Shown piece by piece: positions 1 through 7,592 of a stretch of 10,462 nt of DNA. The notes below the pieces were generated by a model, which saw nothing but the letters and a program-made list of their open reading frames with translations, did no database searches and had not been told where the DNA came from. Positions within the stretch are counted from its first letter, which is position 1, and each line of letters opens with the position of its first letter. The DNA lies in contig DIQY01000058.1 in NCBI GenBank assembly GCA_002424295.1, positions 723 through 11,184 of the forward strand, in the 5' to 3' direction. This DNA is from Ruminococcaceae bacterium UBA5450. Lineage in GTDB: Bacteria > Bacillota > Clostridia > Oscillospirales > Acutalibacteraceae. The translations under genes and the position numbers were made by a program.

Positions 1-498
1 AGGCATAAAACTGGAATCGAGATTCATCCAGGTGCTAAAATTGGCAAAGGATTGTTTATTGACCATGGGATGGGTGTTGTGATCGGCGAAACTACAGAAA
101 TCGGAGATAATTGTACGCTTTATCAGGGAGTCACTTTGGGTGGTACCGGAAAAGATAAGGGAAAACGTCATCCGACTTTGGGGGACAATGTATTAGTGGG
201 TTCCGGCGCAAAGGTGCTTGGTCCGATGAAAATCGGTGATAATGCAAGAATCGCTGCCGGAGCTGTTGTTTTGAGTGAAGTCCCGGAAAACGCTACGGCG
301 GTAGGCGTTCCCGCGCGGGTTGTGCGGATTTCCGGAGTACGGCCTACTAATTTGGATCAGGTAAATATCGCTGACCCAATCGAACAGGAAATCTGCCGTA
401 TGCAGGCACAGATGGGACATCTACAGAAAAAGATGGATTGTTTGTCAAAAGATTCTTTTAAAAAGAAAGAAGAAGTTGTCAATCAAAAACATGCTTGA
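1..498 (+). CDS. cysE: Serine O-acetyltransferase, 3' part (5' end cut by window edge)
   Basis: CysE transfers acetyl from acetyl-CoA to L-serine, giving O-acetylserine, the first step of cytoplasmic cysteine synthesis. The frame is open from base 1, so the visible 165 codons lack the N-terminal helical domain (roughly 60 residues by family length). What remains is the left-handed beta-helix of hexapeptide repeats (IGKG, IGET, IGDN, LGDN, IGDN) and the C-terminal tail. The window opens with the family segment GIEIHPGAKIGKG. The expected catalytic histidine is in FIDHG (codon at 64-66), and the substrate-binding histidine is in KRHPTLG (codon at 169-171). The VTLGGTGK loop and the GVPARVV stretch near the end of the fold are also present. 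The Glu in GIEIHP replaces the Asp of the E. coli enzyme, which is normal in Firmicutes. The first ATG-like start at 52 is internal and not real. The tail after VPARVV is Lys/Glu-rich. cysS follows 40 bases downstream, the common Firmicutes order. Confidence 0.96.
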   Translation, partial: RHKTGIEIHPGAKIGKGLFIDHGMGVVIGETTEIGDNCTLYQGVTLGGTGKDKGKRHPTLGDNVLVGSGAKVLGPMKIGDNARIAAGAVVLSEVPENATAVGVPARVVRISGVRPTNLDQVNIADPIEQEICRMQAQMGHLQKKMDCLSKDSFKKKEEVVNQKHA

Positions 499-538
499 TT
501 TGCGGCTGACTTAATCATTGATAAAAAGGAGAAGCATT

Positions 539-1948
539 ATGAGGATTTATAATACGCTGACGCGTCAAAAGGAAGAGTTCGTTCCGATTACGCCGGGAGA
601 AGCAAAAATTTATGCCTGTGGCCCGACGGTTTATAATTATATTCATATTGGGAATGCCCGTCCTATTTGTGTGTTTGATGTTCTGCGCCGCTATCTGGAA
701 TATCGTGGCATGAAAGTTACTTTTGTTCAGAATTTTACAGATGTAGATGATAAAATCATCCGTAAAGCGAATAAAGAAAATAGTGACTATTTGACCGTTA
801 GCCGTCGTTATATTGAAGAATATAAAAAAGATGCTGAAGGAATGAATGTCCGTCCGGCAACGATTCATCCAAAGGCAACTGAAAATATCGAAGAGATTCA
901 ATCTATTATTTCCACTTTGATCCAAAAAGGATATGCTTATCCTACCGAAAACGGAGATGTTTATTTTCGGACGCTCAAGGATCCCCAATATGGTAAACTG
1001 AGTCATCAGCCTTTGGAAGACCTGCAGGCAGGGGCAAGAATTGCGACTGGAGAGATCAAAGAAGATGCAATGGATTTTGCTCTTTGGAAGGGTGCGAAGC
1101 CCGGCGAGCCTTATTGGGAATCTCCATGGGGACATGGCCGTCCCGGCTGGCACATCGAATGTTCCGCTATGGCAAGGAGGTATCTCGGAGAAACCATTGA
1201 TATTCATTGCGGCGGACAGGACCTGATTTTTCCCCATCACGAAAATGAGATCGCACAGAGCGAATGCTGCAATGGAGTTCCGTTTGCGCATTATTGGATG
1301 CATAACGGTTATATCAATGTGGATAACAGAAAGATGAGTAAATCATTGGGAAATTTCTTTACTGTTCGGGAAGTGGCTCAAAAATTTGGTTATGAACCGA
1401 TTCGCTATCTGATGGTTTCTTCTCATTACCGTACTCCGATCAATTACAGCATTGATGTGATTGATCAGTGCAAAGCGTCATTGGAGCGCCTTTATAATTG
1501 CCGGGAAAATCTTGAATTCGTGATGAAAAATGCGGCTGCAGGAGAAAAGCCGGAAGAAGCACAGGAAAAGAAGAAACTCGATTCCTATCGTACCGCTTTT
1601 ATTGAGGCAATGGACGACGACCTCAATACAGCAAATGCACTCTCCGCAATTTTTGACCTTGCGCGTGTCATCAATACGGATTTGAGTGCAGCTTCTAATC
1701 CCAGTAAGGAAATGTGCGAATATGCGCTTTCCCTTTTTCAGGAGCTTTGCAGTGTTTTAGGCCTTCTCTATCAGCAGGAAAAGACTGTTGGAGAAGATGA
1801 TCAGGAGATTGAAGCACTGGTGCAAAAACGTACCGAGGCACGAAAGAATAAAGACTGGAAAACAGCCGACGAGATTCGAGATACGTTAAAAGCGCGCGGA
1901 ATCGTTTTGGAGGATACACCACAGGGAATTAAATGGAAACGTGCCTGA
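539..1948 (+). CDS. cysS: Cysteinyl-tRNA synthetase (class I)
   Basis: CysS charges tRNA(Cys) with cysteine using ATP in the cytoplasm. The 469-residue length matches the family. I chose the ATG at 539 because AAGGAG (526-531) lies 7 bases upstream; the in-frame TTG at 518 has no such site. The Rossmann catalytic domain starts with YACGPTVYNYIHIGNARP, where HIGN (residues 36-39) is the class I HIGH signature. The second signature KMSKS is at residues 265-269. The four zinc ligands that give cysteine selectivity are present: Cys27, Cys208 (HIECSA), His233 and Glu237 (FPHHENE), each one position before its E. coli counterpart. The C-terminal third is the helical anticodon-binding region, ending in the usual RKNKDWKTADEIRD segment. 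The gene sits between cysE and a Cys-tRNA(Pro) deacylase gene, so supply, charging and editing of cysteine are side by side. Identification is secure. Confidence 0.98.
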   Translation: MRIYNTLTRQKEEFVPITPGEAKIYACGPTVYNYIHIGNARPICVFDVLRRYLEYRGMKVTFVQNFTDVDDKIIRKANKENSDYLTVSRRYIEEYKKDAEGMNVRPATIHPKATENIEEIQSIISTLIQKGYAYPTENGDVYFRTLKDPQYGKLSHQPLEDLQAGARIATGEIKEDAMDFALWKGAKPGEPYWESPWGHGRPGWHIECSAMARRYLGETIDIHCGGQDLIFPHHENEIAQSECCNGVPFAHYWMHNGYINVDNRKMSKSLGNFFTVREVAQKFGYEPIRYLMVSSHYRTPINYSIDVIDQCKASLERLYNCRENLEFVMKNAAAGEKPEEAQEKKKLDSYRTAFIEAMDDDLNTANALSAIFDLARVINTDLSAASNPSKEMCEYALSLFQELCSVLGLLYQQEKTVGEDDQEIEALVQKRTEARKNKDWKTADEIRDTLKARGIVLEDTPQGIKWKRA

Positions 1949-1976
1949 GAAGATTTTCAGCGAAAGGAACAAGCGG

Positions 1977-2474
1977 ATGGCTAAAAAAGAAGATAAAACG
2001 AATGTGATGCGGATTTTGGATCAAAAGAAAATTCCTTATCGCCATTATGTTTATGAGAATAAAGATGGGAAAATTGATGGCGTTGCAGTAGCGCAAAAGC
2101 TTGGGCAGCCGATTGAGCGCGTCTTTAAAACATTGGTGACAAAGAGCGGCAAAGAGTATTATGTATTCGTAGTGCCGGTTGCACAAGAACTTGATTTGAA
2201 AGCAGCGGCAAGAAGTGTTGGCGCAAAGAGCATAGAGATGATCCATGTAAAAGAGATCAATGCACTGACCGGATACATTCGCGGGGGTTGTTCTCCTATT
2301 GGCATGAAGAAGCAGTTTCAAACGGTATTGGACGAAAGTGCAATGTCACAGGAGACGATTATTGTGAGCGGTGGAAGAATCGGGACACAGGTAGAACTTA
2401 CGCCAAGCGATCTTATCCGTTTGATTGGAGCGAAAGCAGCACCAATCTGTATGGGAAAATCGAAAGAATCTTGA
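1977..2474 (+). CDS. ybaK: YbaK/EbsC-family Cys-tRNA(Pro) deacylase
   Basis: Enzymes of this family hydrolyse Cys-tRNA(Pro) made when prolyl-tRNA synthetase mischarges its tRNA, and so protect proline codons from cysteine. The ATG at 1977 gives 165 residues, the usual size for a stand-alone YbaK. AAAGGA (1963-1968) lies 8 bases upstream. An in-frame GTG at 1941 overlaps the end of cysS but lacks a good ribosome binding site. Visible hallmarks are RVFKTLV with the functional lysine at residue 51, YIRGGCSPIGMKK (GGCSPIG at 103-109), and SGGRIGTQVELTPSDL near the C-terminus. The protein has no synthetase domain, so it must act in trans. It lies 28 bases after cysS and is probably co-transcribed. 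The Pfam fold is shared with other editing domains (the INS domain of ProRS, ProX), but the GGCSPIG motif fits YbaK best. Confidence 0.93.
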   Translation: MAKKEDKTNVMRILDQKKIPYRHYVYENKDGKIDGVAVAQKLGQPIERVFKTLVTKSGKEYYVFVVPVAQELDLKAAARSVGAKSIEMIHVKEINALTGYIRGGCSPIGMKKQFQTVLDESAMSQETIIVSGGRIGTQVELTPSDLIRLIGAKAAPICMGKSKES

Positions 2475-2503
2475 AATAACCCAGAAAAGGGGGGAACTGT
2501 TTG

Positions 2504-2899
2504 ATGCCAAAACAAAAAAAGCCGGGAGCGAAACCTCGGATAAAATCAAAAAGTGCAGCAACTCAAAAGCACAGTGGAAACCCTTTCGAAGGATTTACCG
2601 ATGCTTGTGACCGCATATTGATTCATTATGCAATGAAAAAGAAAGCGGCCGATAATCCGGCAAATAAAACAGAACCTACTGGGGGAGACTGGGGTTATGC
2701 GATCCGTGATTTTATTGCCATCGATGGAATCATGGTAATTTTAGTGTTGGTCTCTCTGCGCAATATTGGGACCGACCAGATTTTTCCCATTGTCATGGGA
2801 ATTTTACTAGTGATATTGTCTACACTCGGGATTTTTCGCATGAGGATTCTGCGCCGAAAACTGTCAGAAAAAGATCCGGAAAACGACCATCTGAATTGA
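2504..2899 (+). CDS. Small membrane protein with two predicted helices, function unknown
   Basis: I do not recognise this 131-residue protein. The first 16 residues are very basic (seven Lys/Arg), followed by a polar stretch to about residue 65 and two hydrophobic segments at about 70-86 (IDGIMVILVLVSL core) and 93-111 (IFPIVMGILLVILSTLGIF). A second basic cluster, RMRILRRK, follows at 112-119, then an acidic tail. Basic residues at both the N-terminus and after helix 2 fit a hairpin with both ends in the cytoplasm. The ATG at 2504 follows a run AAGGGGGG (2487-2494) with 9 bases between; an in-frame TTG at 2501 would add one residue and is possible. It starts 29 bases after the deacylase gene and is the last gene before a strong terminator, so it is probably the end of the cysE-cysS transcript. 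No catalytic motif is visible. Confidence 0.75.
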   Translation: MPKQKKPGAKPRIKSKSAATQKHSGNPFEGFTDACDRILIHYAMKKKAADNPANKTEPTGGDWGYAIRDFIAIDGIMVILVLVSLRNIGTDQIFPIVMGILLVILSTLGIFRMRILRRKLSEKDPENDHLN

Positions 2900-2902
2900 A
2901 TA

Positions 2903-2943
2903 AAAAAGGGATTGTGCTGAGCAAAATCAGCCAATCCCTTTTT
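2903..2943. terminator. Bidirectional rho-independent terminator
   Basis: A perfect 12-bp outer stem (2903-2914 pairing with 2932-2943, AAAAAGGGATTG/CAATCCCTTTTT) continues into an inner GCTGA/TCAGC stem after a one-base bulge, with loop GCAAAA. On the plus strand it ends in a T run and stops the cysteine block 3 bases after the membrane protein gene. On the minus strand the A run of the 5' arm becomes a T run, so it can also end the convergent PAP2 gene, whose stop codon lies just before it at 2949-2951. Confidence 0.9.
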
Positions 2944-2948
2944 GTTTT

Positions 2949-3479
2949 TTATTTTTTAAGAGATGAATTTTTCGGAGAAAGCTTTAAAAAGTGTAGGGTT
3001 AACAATGCACAGACGAAGCCTACCAAAAATCCGCCAAGAATATCCGTAGGATAATGTACAAAAAGATACATTCGTGAAAGTGCAATTAAAACCGCAACGA
3101 TTCCTGCAAAAAATCCAAAGTATTTATTGAGCCTCCATAAAACGACTACCGCCGCAAAAGATGTAGCAGAATGACTGCTGGGGAAAGAGTACGAGGTCGG
3201 CCTCGAAATCAGCAGGGGAATGTTTGGAAAATCCATGCAGGGACGTGGACGCATCGCAATCGGTTTGATGATGAAATTTCCAATTAAAGCGGCAGAACCA
3301 ACTGCAATCAACAGGGCAAATCCATACCTGCGGTATTTTGGCCTGATACAAAGCAGAATCCCTATAGCAATCCAAATAAGTCCGAAATTTCCAAGATGAG
3401 TGACGAAAATCATGCAGGAGTCCATAAAAGCACTGTGATGTGTCTGCAAAAACATCAGAAAACTGACTTCCCAATTCAT
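2949..3479 (-). CDS. PAP2-family membrane phosphatase (lipid phosphate or undecaprenyl-diphosphate phosphatase type)
   Basis: PAP2 membrane enzymes remove phosphate from lipid phosphates or polyprenyl diphosphates, with the active site facing the outside of the membrane. All three motifs are intact in this 176-residue protein. KX6RP is at Lys72...Arg79-Pro80 (KPIAMRPRP). The second motif is PSSH at 100-103, a common variant of PSGH, with His103 as the expected catalytic acid. SRX5HX3D is at Ser135-Arg136...His142...Asp146, His142 being the expected nucleophile. About five or six hydrophobic helices are visible, and the C-terminus is basic. The ATG at 3477-3479 has AAGGAG (3492-3497 on this strand) about 12 bases upstream, a slightly long spacing. 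The gene stands alone on the minus strand, convergent with the cysteine block and divergent from malQ. The substrate cannot be told from sequence; BcrC/PgpB-like recycling of the cell-wall carrier lipid is one possibility. Confidence 0.93.
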   Translation of the reverse strand: MNWEVSFLMFLQTHHSAFMDSCMIFVTHLGNFGLIWIAIGILLCIRPKYRRYGFALLIAVGSAALIGNFIIKPIAMRPRPCMDFPNIPLLISRPTSYSFPSSHSATSFAAVVVLWRLNKYFGFFAGIVAVLIALSRMYLFVHYPTDILGGFLVGFVCALLTLHFLKLSPKNSSLKK

Positions 3480-3518
3480 AGATGATAAAATCTCCTTATA
3501 TCTTACTTTAACTTTTTC

Positions 3519-3527
3519 ATTTTATCA
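3519..3527 (-). promoter_or_regulatory. Possible extended -10 promoter for the PAP2 gene
   Basis: Read on the minus strand, these bases are TGATAAAAT, an extended -10 element (TGn plus TAAAAT) 39 bases before the PAP2 start codon. I see no good -35 hexamer at 16-18 bases upstream. A TTGACG at 3532-3537 is too close to serve. Extended -10 elements can work without a -35, so this is a weak candidate only. Confidence 0.3.
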
Positions 3528-3556
3528 CATCCGTCAAGTAATATTCCGGACATTCC

Positions 3557-3586
3557 TAGACAATGCGAAGGAGAATGTGGTACTCT
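3557..3586 (+). promoter_or_regulatory. Possible sigma-A promoter for malQ-glgP
   Basis: TAGACA (3557-3562, 5 of 6 matches to TTGACA) is followed after 18 bases by TACTCT (3581-3586, 3 of 6 matches to TATAAT). TG at 3578-3579 gives an extended -10. Transcription would start near 3593, leaving a leader of about 50 bases before malQ. It is the best candidate I see in the divergent region 3480-3645; no clear operator or catabolite-response palindrome is evident there. Confidence 0.4.
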
Positions 3587-3645
3587 AATAAAAACAGAAA
3601 GACTTTTTAAGAAGAAATTTTTAATGATAAAGGAAGCAAAGTGGG

Positions 3646-5163
3646 ATGAGACAAAAACAGAAGCGGCTGCCACGCGGAGCGGGAATCCTTTTGCCAATTT
3701 CCGCATTGCCATCTCCTTATGGAATCGGCGCTTTTGGAAAAGACGCCTATCGGTTTGTGGATTTTCTTTGCAGTTCTGGGGTCCCTTATTGGCAGGTCCT
3801 TCCGATCGGGCCAACTAGTTATGGAGACAGCCCATATCAGAGCTTTTCGGCTTTTGCAGGGAATCCTTATTTTATTGATCTCGATTTGTTAATAGAAGAA
3901 GGACTTTTAACTTCGGAGGAAGTTTGTCTTGATTGGGGAGATGACCCCAGCCGGGTCGATTATGCAAAGCTTTATAAAAATCGTTTCGAAGTTTTAAAGA
4001 AAGCTTTTTCTCGCAGTCATTATTTTGATTCTCTGGTTTATCATAAATTTTGTCAAGAAAATCCATGGTTGGACGATTACGCGTTTTATATGGCACTTAA
4101 AATGTATTTTCATGCAGCTTCCTGGCTTTTATGGCCGGAAGAACTTCGCCGCCGTGACCCTCAGGCCCTCCAGAAATACCGAACCTTGCTTTCACAAGAA
4201 ATAGAGTTTTGGAAATTTTGTCAGTTCTGCTTTTTTCGCCAATGGGCAGCGCTTAAAACTTATGCGCATGAAAAAGGAATTGAGATCATTGGAGATTTGC
4301 CAATTTATATTTCTTTGGATAGTGCCGATGTGTGGGCACAGCCGAGTTTATTTTGTCTCCATGAAAGTTTAAAGCCGAAAGAAGTGGCGGGAGTACCGCC
4401 GGACGCATTTAGTGCCACTGGACAGCTTTGGGGGAATCCTCTTTATAATTGGGAAAAAATGAGCGAAGATCATTTTTTTTGGTGGCAGCAGAGAATGAAA
4501 TTTTCTGCTGGACTTTTTGATGTGATTCGTATGGACCACTTTATTGGGATTACCCGATATTATGCGATTCCTTATGGAGAAAAAACTGCGGAGAACGGAC
4601 ATTGGGAGAAAGGCCCCGGGAAAGCACTGCTGGAGGCGATTTCGCCTGCCCTTCAGAACCGCAGACTGATTGCAGAAGATCTCGGGGTTGTGGTGCCGGC
4701 AGTAACGCGCCTACGAAAAAGTTTTGGATATCCGGGCATGAAAATTTTGCAGTTCGCATTTGACAGCGGCCCTAAAAATCCTTATTTACCCGATCATTAT
4801 GAACAGAACTGCGTTGTTTACTGCGGGACGCATGACAATGAAACGATGTCCGGATTTTTTTCTCATCAGAAATCGGATATTTTGCGCTTTGCAAAATCGT
4901 ATCTAGGGGTTCACAGCAGAAAAGAGCTCAACTGGGCTTGCATTCGAGCAGCTTATGCCAGTACGGCAGATCTTGCAGTGATTCAGATGCAAGATTTTTT
5001 GAGTCTAGGGAATGAAGCGCGCATGAATGATCCTTCGACCATTGGCGGAAACTGGTGCTGGCGTCTTGAACAGGAACAATTGAGTTCAGAATTATCGCAA
5101 AAACTTTGGCATTATGCTGAACTTTATGATCGTAAAGGGGGCATTTTTAATGAACGCATATGA
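3646..5163 (+). CDS. malQ: 4-alpha-glucanotransferase (amylomaltase, GH77)
   Basis: MalQ moves alpha-1,4-glucan segments between maltodextrins in the cytoplasm, making chains long enough for phosphorylase. The 505-residue length is right for GH77. The N-terminus carries the family start RGAGILLPISALPSPYGIG, then the LPIGPTSYGDSPYQSFSAFAGNPYFIDLDLL-type region (split here only for description). The three catalytic acids are visible: nucleophile Asp297 in VIRMDHF, general acid/base Glu344 in IAEDLGVV, and Asp397 in CGTHDNET. GDLPIYISLDSADVW and GVPPDAFSATGQLWGNPLY line the substrate site. The usual RIDHFRG appears as RMDHFIG, so the conserved Arg after HF is Ile; I think this is a subfamily trait and not damage. 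The ATG at 3646 follows AAAGGA (3629-3634) at 11 bases. The stop overlaps the glgP start by 14 bases, so the two are translationally linked. Confidence 0.97.
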   Translation: MRQKQKRLPRGAGILLPISALPSPYGIGAFGKDAYRFVDFLCSSGVPYWQVLPIGPTSYGDSPYQSFSAFAGNPYFIDLDLLIEEGLLTSEEVCLDWGDDPSRVDYAKLYKNRFEVLKKAFSRSHYFDSLVYHKFCQENPWLDDYAFYMALKMYFHAASWLLWPEELRRRDPQALQKYRTLLSQEIEFWKFCQFCFFRQWAALKTYAHEKGIEIIGDLPIYISLDSADVWAQPSLFCLHESLKPKEVAGVPPDAFSATGQLWGNPLYNWEKMSEDHFFWWQQRMKFSAGLFDVIRMDHFIGITRYYAIPYGEKTAENGHWEKGPGKALLEAISPALQNRRLIAEDLGVVVPAVTRLRKSFGYPGMKILQFAFDSGPKNPYLPDHYEQNCVVYCGTHDNETMSGFFSHQKSDILRFAKSYLGVHSRKELNWACIRAAYASTADLAVIQMQDFLSLGNEARMNDPSTIGGNWCWRLEQEQLSSELSQKLWHYAELYDRKGGIFNERI

Positions 5164-7486
5164 AGAAACTGTTTTGCAGAATCTTTCGCAGGAAATTTCT
5201 GAAGATTTCTCGAAAGCAACGCCAAAAGAAGTTTATACAGCAGTTTCGAAAGCCGTGATGAAACAAATTTTTTCAACTTGGCAAAGAAAGTCGAAGGGAA
5301 AAAAAGCTTGCTATTTTTCCGCTGAGTTTTTGTTGGGAAGGCTGATCCATTCTAACCTTTTGAATCTAGGACTTCTTGAAGAGACGGAAAATCTGCTCAG
5401 ACAGCACGAAATTGATCCGAAAATATTTGAGGAAATTGAAGACGACGCATTAGGAAATGGCGGATTGGGACGGCTTGCGGCCTGTTTCTTGGACAGCGGC
5501 GCTACTCTTGGAATTTCACTTAATGGGTACGGAATTCGTTACCGCTATGGGCTGTTTTACCAAACTTTTTCTTACGGAGAACAAAAGGAAGAAGCCGACG
5601 ATTGGCTTGCTTTTGGAGATCCGTGGAGCGTCCGCCGAGAAAATGAGAGGATACGGGTGGATTTCGGAGAGGAAAGTGTCTGGGCGGTTCCCTATGATAT
5701 GCCGGTGATTGGATATGGCGGAAAAACGATTAACACGCTGCGTTTATGGCAGTCGGAGCCTTTGCATCCATTTGATTTTGAGCTTTTTAATGGACAGAAA
5801 TATGAGGAGGCAGTAGCGGAGAAAAATGCAGCAGAAAGAATTTCCAGCGTGCTTTATCCAAATGATGATACCGATAAAGGGAAGCGTCTGCGGTTAAAAC
5901 AGCAGTATTTCTTTAGCAGTGCGTCGCTCCAAAGCATTTTACGGGAATTTAAAAAATCTTACGGAAATGATTTTAAAAAGTTGCCGGAACAATATGCAAT
6001 TCAGCTAAATGATACGCATCCGGTTGTCTCAATTCCGGAGCTTTTACGTCTCCTGATAGCAGGCGAGAATCTTTCTTTTTCCGAAGCGTTTTTAATCGTT
6101 CAGCAGGTTTTTTCTTATACGAATCATACGATTATGGCAGAAGCATTAGAAAAATGGGATGTGTCGCTTTTTTGTACCGTTTTACCTCAGGTTTATCCAT
6201 ATGTGGTGATGCTGCAAAATCGCCTTCATCATGAAATTGGAAGCAATCCACAGAAAAATAAAAATTTGGACCATTACAATCTGATTGCGGACGGAAAAAT
6301 TCATATGGCAAAGATGGCAGTTTATGCAACCCATTCTGTCAACGGAGTTGCAAAGATTCATACGGAAATATTAAAGAAAAAGGCGCTCAAAGAATGGTAT
6401 GATCTTTATCCGGAACGGTTCCATAACGTGACGAACGGTGTGACACAGCGTCGCTGGATGGCACTGTGCAATCGGGAACTTTCTAAATTTATTACCGATC
6501 GTATCGGAAATGGTTGGATTACAAATCTTTCGGAGCTCGAAAAATTGGTTCCTTATGCAGATGATCCCGATTCTTTAAAGCAGTTGATGCAGATAAAAAA
6601 AGAAAAGAAAAACCAGCTTGCGGATTATGTTTATCGAAAGGATCATTTTGGACTCAATACTGAAAATATTTTTGATGTTCAGGTGAAACGCCTTCATGAA
6701 TACAAGCGGCAGCTGCTTAATGCCTTTTCAATTCTGGATCTTTATTACGGATTAAAAGAGGGCAGAATTAAAGATTTTTACCCTACCACTTTCATTTTTG
6801 GCGGCAAGGCGGCGCCGGGATATGATCGCGCAAAGGGAATTATCAAATATATTAATGAAATTGCCGACCTGATTAACTATGATGATGCAGTCAACCGGAA
6901 GATGCAGGTCATTTTTGTGAGCAACTATGGGGTTTCCTATGCCGAAAAGCTGATTCCTGCGGCGGATTTCAGTGAACAGATTTCTACGGCCGGAACCGAA
7001 GCGAGTGGGACCAGCAATATGAAATTTATGATGAATGGCGCGGTAACGCTGGGCACTTATGATGGTGCCAATATTGAAATTGTGGAGCAGGCAGGGGAAG
7101 AAAACAATTATATTTTCGGCGCCCGAGTAGAAGAACTGGAGGCGCTCGGGAGCAATTATAATCCCCGTACGTTTTATGAGCGGGAGCCGCGTATTCGTAA
7201 AGTGATGGATTCTTTGGTAAATGGTACGGTAACAGATGGCGGCAGCGGTGCTTTCCAGGAATTGTATCGTTCCATTCTTGACGGTGCTTCTTGGTATCGG
7301 GCAGATTATTATTATCTGCTGCTGGACTTTTTGCCTTATTGTGAGACCCGTCTGCGCGCGAATCAGGATTATCTGAGAGACCGGATGAAATTCACCAGAA
7401 AATGCCTTTTAAACATTGCTCATGCGGGGGTGTTTTCCAGCGACCGTACTGTTTCACAGTATGCGAAAGAAATTTGGAACCTTTAA
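5150..7486 (+). CDS. glgP: Glycogen/maltodextrin phosphorylase (GT35)
   Basis: This cytoplasmic PLP enzyme uses phosphate to release glucose-1-phosphate from the non-reducing ends of glycogen or maltodextrin. The ATG at 5150 gives 778 residues, near the family norm for bacteria. AAAGGGGG (5134-5141) lies 8 bases upstream, inside malQ; the in-frame ATG at 5114 would lie deeper in malQ and has no comparable site. Landmarks in order: YFSAEFLLGR at 55, GNGGLGRL at 102-109, NDTHPVVSIPELLRLL, NGVTQRRW at 429-436, VKRLHEYKRQ at 512-521, FGGKAAPGYDRAK, and the PLP-lysine region TEASGTSNMKFMMNGA with the lysine at residue 625. TYDGANIEI follows as expected. The N-terminus is short, without the extension that carries AMP and phosphorylation control in animal enzymes. 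With MalQ it forms a glucan-degrading pair; no glycogen synthesis gene lies in the window, so the choice between glycogen and imported maltodextrin as main substrate is open. Confidence 0.97.
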   Translation: MNAYEETVLQNLSQEISEDFSKATPKEVYTAVSKAVMKQIFSTWQRKSKGKKACYFSAEFLLGRLIHSNLLNLGLLEETENLLRQHEIDPKIFEEIEDDALGNGGLGRLAACFLDSGATLGISLNGYGIRYRYGLFYQTFSYGEQKEEADDWLAFGDPWSVRRENERIRVDFGEESVWAVPYDMPVIGYGGKTINTLRLWQSEPLHPFDFELFNGQKYEEAVAEKNAAERISSVLYPNDDTDKGKRLRLKQQYFFSSASLQSILREFKKSYGNDFKKLPEQYAIQLNDTHPVVSIPELLRLLIAGENLSFSEAFLIVQQVFSYTNHTIMAEALEKWDVSLFCTVLPQVYPYVVMLQNRLHHEIGSNPQKNKNLDHYNLIADGKIHMAKMAVYATHSVNGVAKIHTEILKKKALKEWYDLYPERFHNVTNGVTQRRWMALCNRELSKFITDRIGNGWITNLSELEKLVPYADDPDSLKQLMQIKKEKKNQLADYVYRKDHFGLNTENIFDVQVKRLHEYKRQLLNAFSILDLYYGLKEGRIKDFYPTTFIFGGKAAPGYDRAKGIIKYINEIADLINYDDAVNRKMQVIFVSNYGVSYAEKLIPAADFSEQISTAGTEASGTSNMKFMMNGAVTLGTYDGANIEIVEQAGEENNYIFGARVEELEALGSNYNPRTFYEREPRIRKVMDSLVNGTVTDGGSGAFQELYRSILDGASWYRADYYYLLLDFLPYCETRLRANQDYLRDRMKFTRKCLLNIAHAGVFSSDRTVSQYAKEIWNL

Positions 7487-7515
7487 TTGACTAGATTTTT
7501 ATACCTTTTTAAAGT
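7487..7515 (+). promoter_or_regulatory. Possible upstream promoter directly after glgP
   Basis: TTGACT (7487-7492) and TAAAGT (7510-7515) are 17 bases apart, beginning right after the glgP stop codon. The -35 matches 5 of 6 and the -10 matches 4 of 6 consensus bases. It would add a leader of about 155 bases to the permease transcript. In such AT-rich sequence a chance match is quite possible. Confidence 0.3.
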
Positions 7516-7529
7516 GATTTTAGAGTATT

Positions 7530-7560
7530 TTGATTGCTTGTTAAAAGCAGCTTCAATTTT
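7530..7560 (+). terminator. Weak hairpin, possible glgP terminator
   Basis: TGCTT (7535-7539) pairs with AAGCA (7545-7549) around loop GTTAA, and an outer TTGA (7530-7533) can pair with TCAA (7553-7556) across unequal bulges. TTTT follows at 7557-7560. The stem is short and AT-rich and the T run is brief, so it would be leaky at best. No better terminator is visible between glgP and the permease gene, a non-coding stretch of 191 bases. Confidence 0.25.
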
Positions 7561-7592
7561 GTGAGATTTGGCAAAATCAGCAGAAAATTTTA

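Noticed and set aside
515..1303. Long open frame on the minus strand (262 codons)
   Set aside because: It lies wholly antisense to cysS, which has every family motif. The antisense protein shows no recognisable domain and is a frame shadow.
1929..2321. 130-codon open frame on the minus strand
   Set aside because: It is antisense to the Cys-tRNA(Pro) deacylase gene and has no ribosome binding site or family motif.
3532..3537. TTGACG on the minus strand as the -35 of the PAP2 promoter
   Set aside because: At 16-18 bases downstream the hexamers are AAGTTA-like and poor; the better -10 (TAAAAT) is only a few bases away from it, so the two cannot pair.
3624..3818. 64-codon plus-strand frame starting before malQ
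   Set aside because: It runs through the malQ start in another frame; only a weak AAGAAG precedes it, and malQ is clearly the coding frame there.
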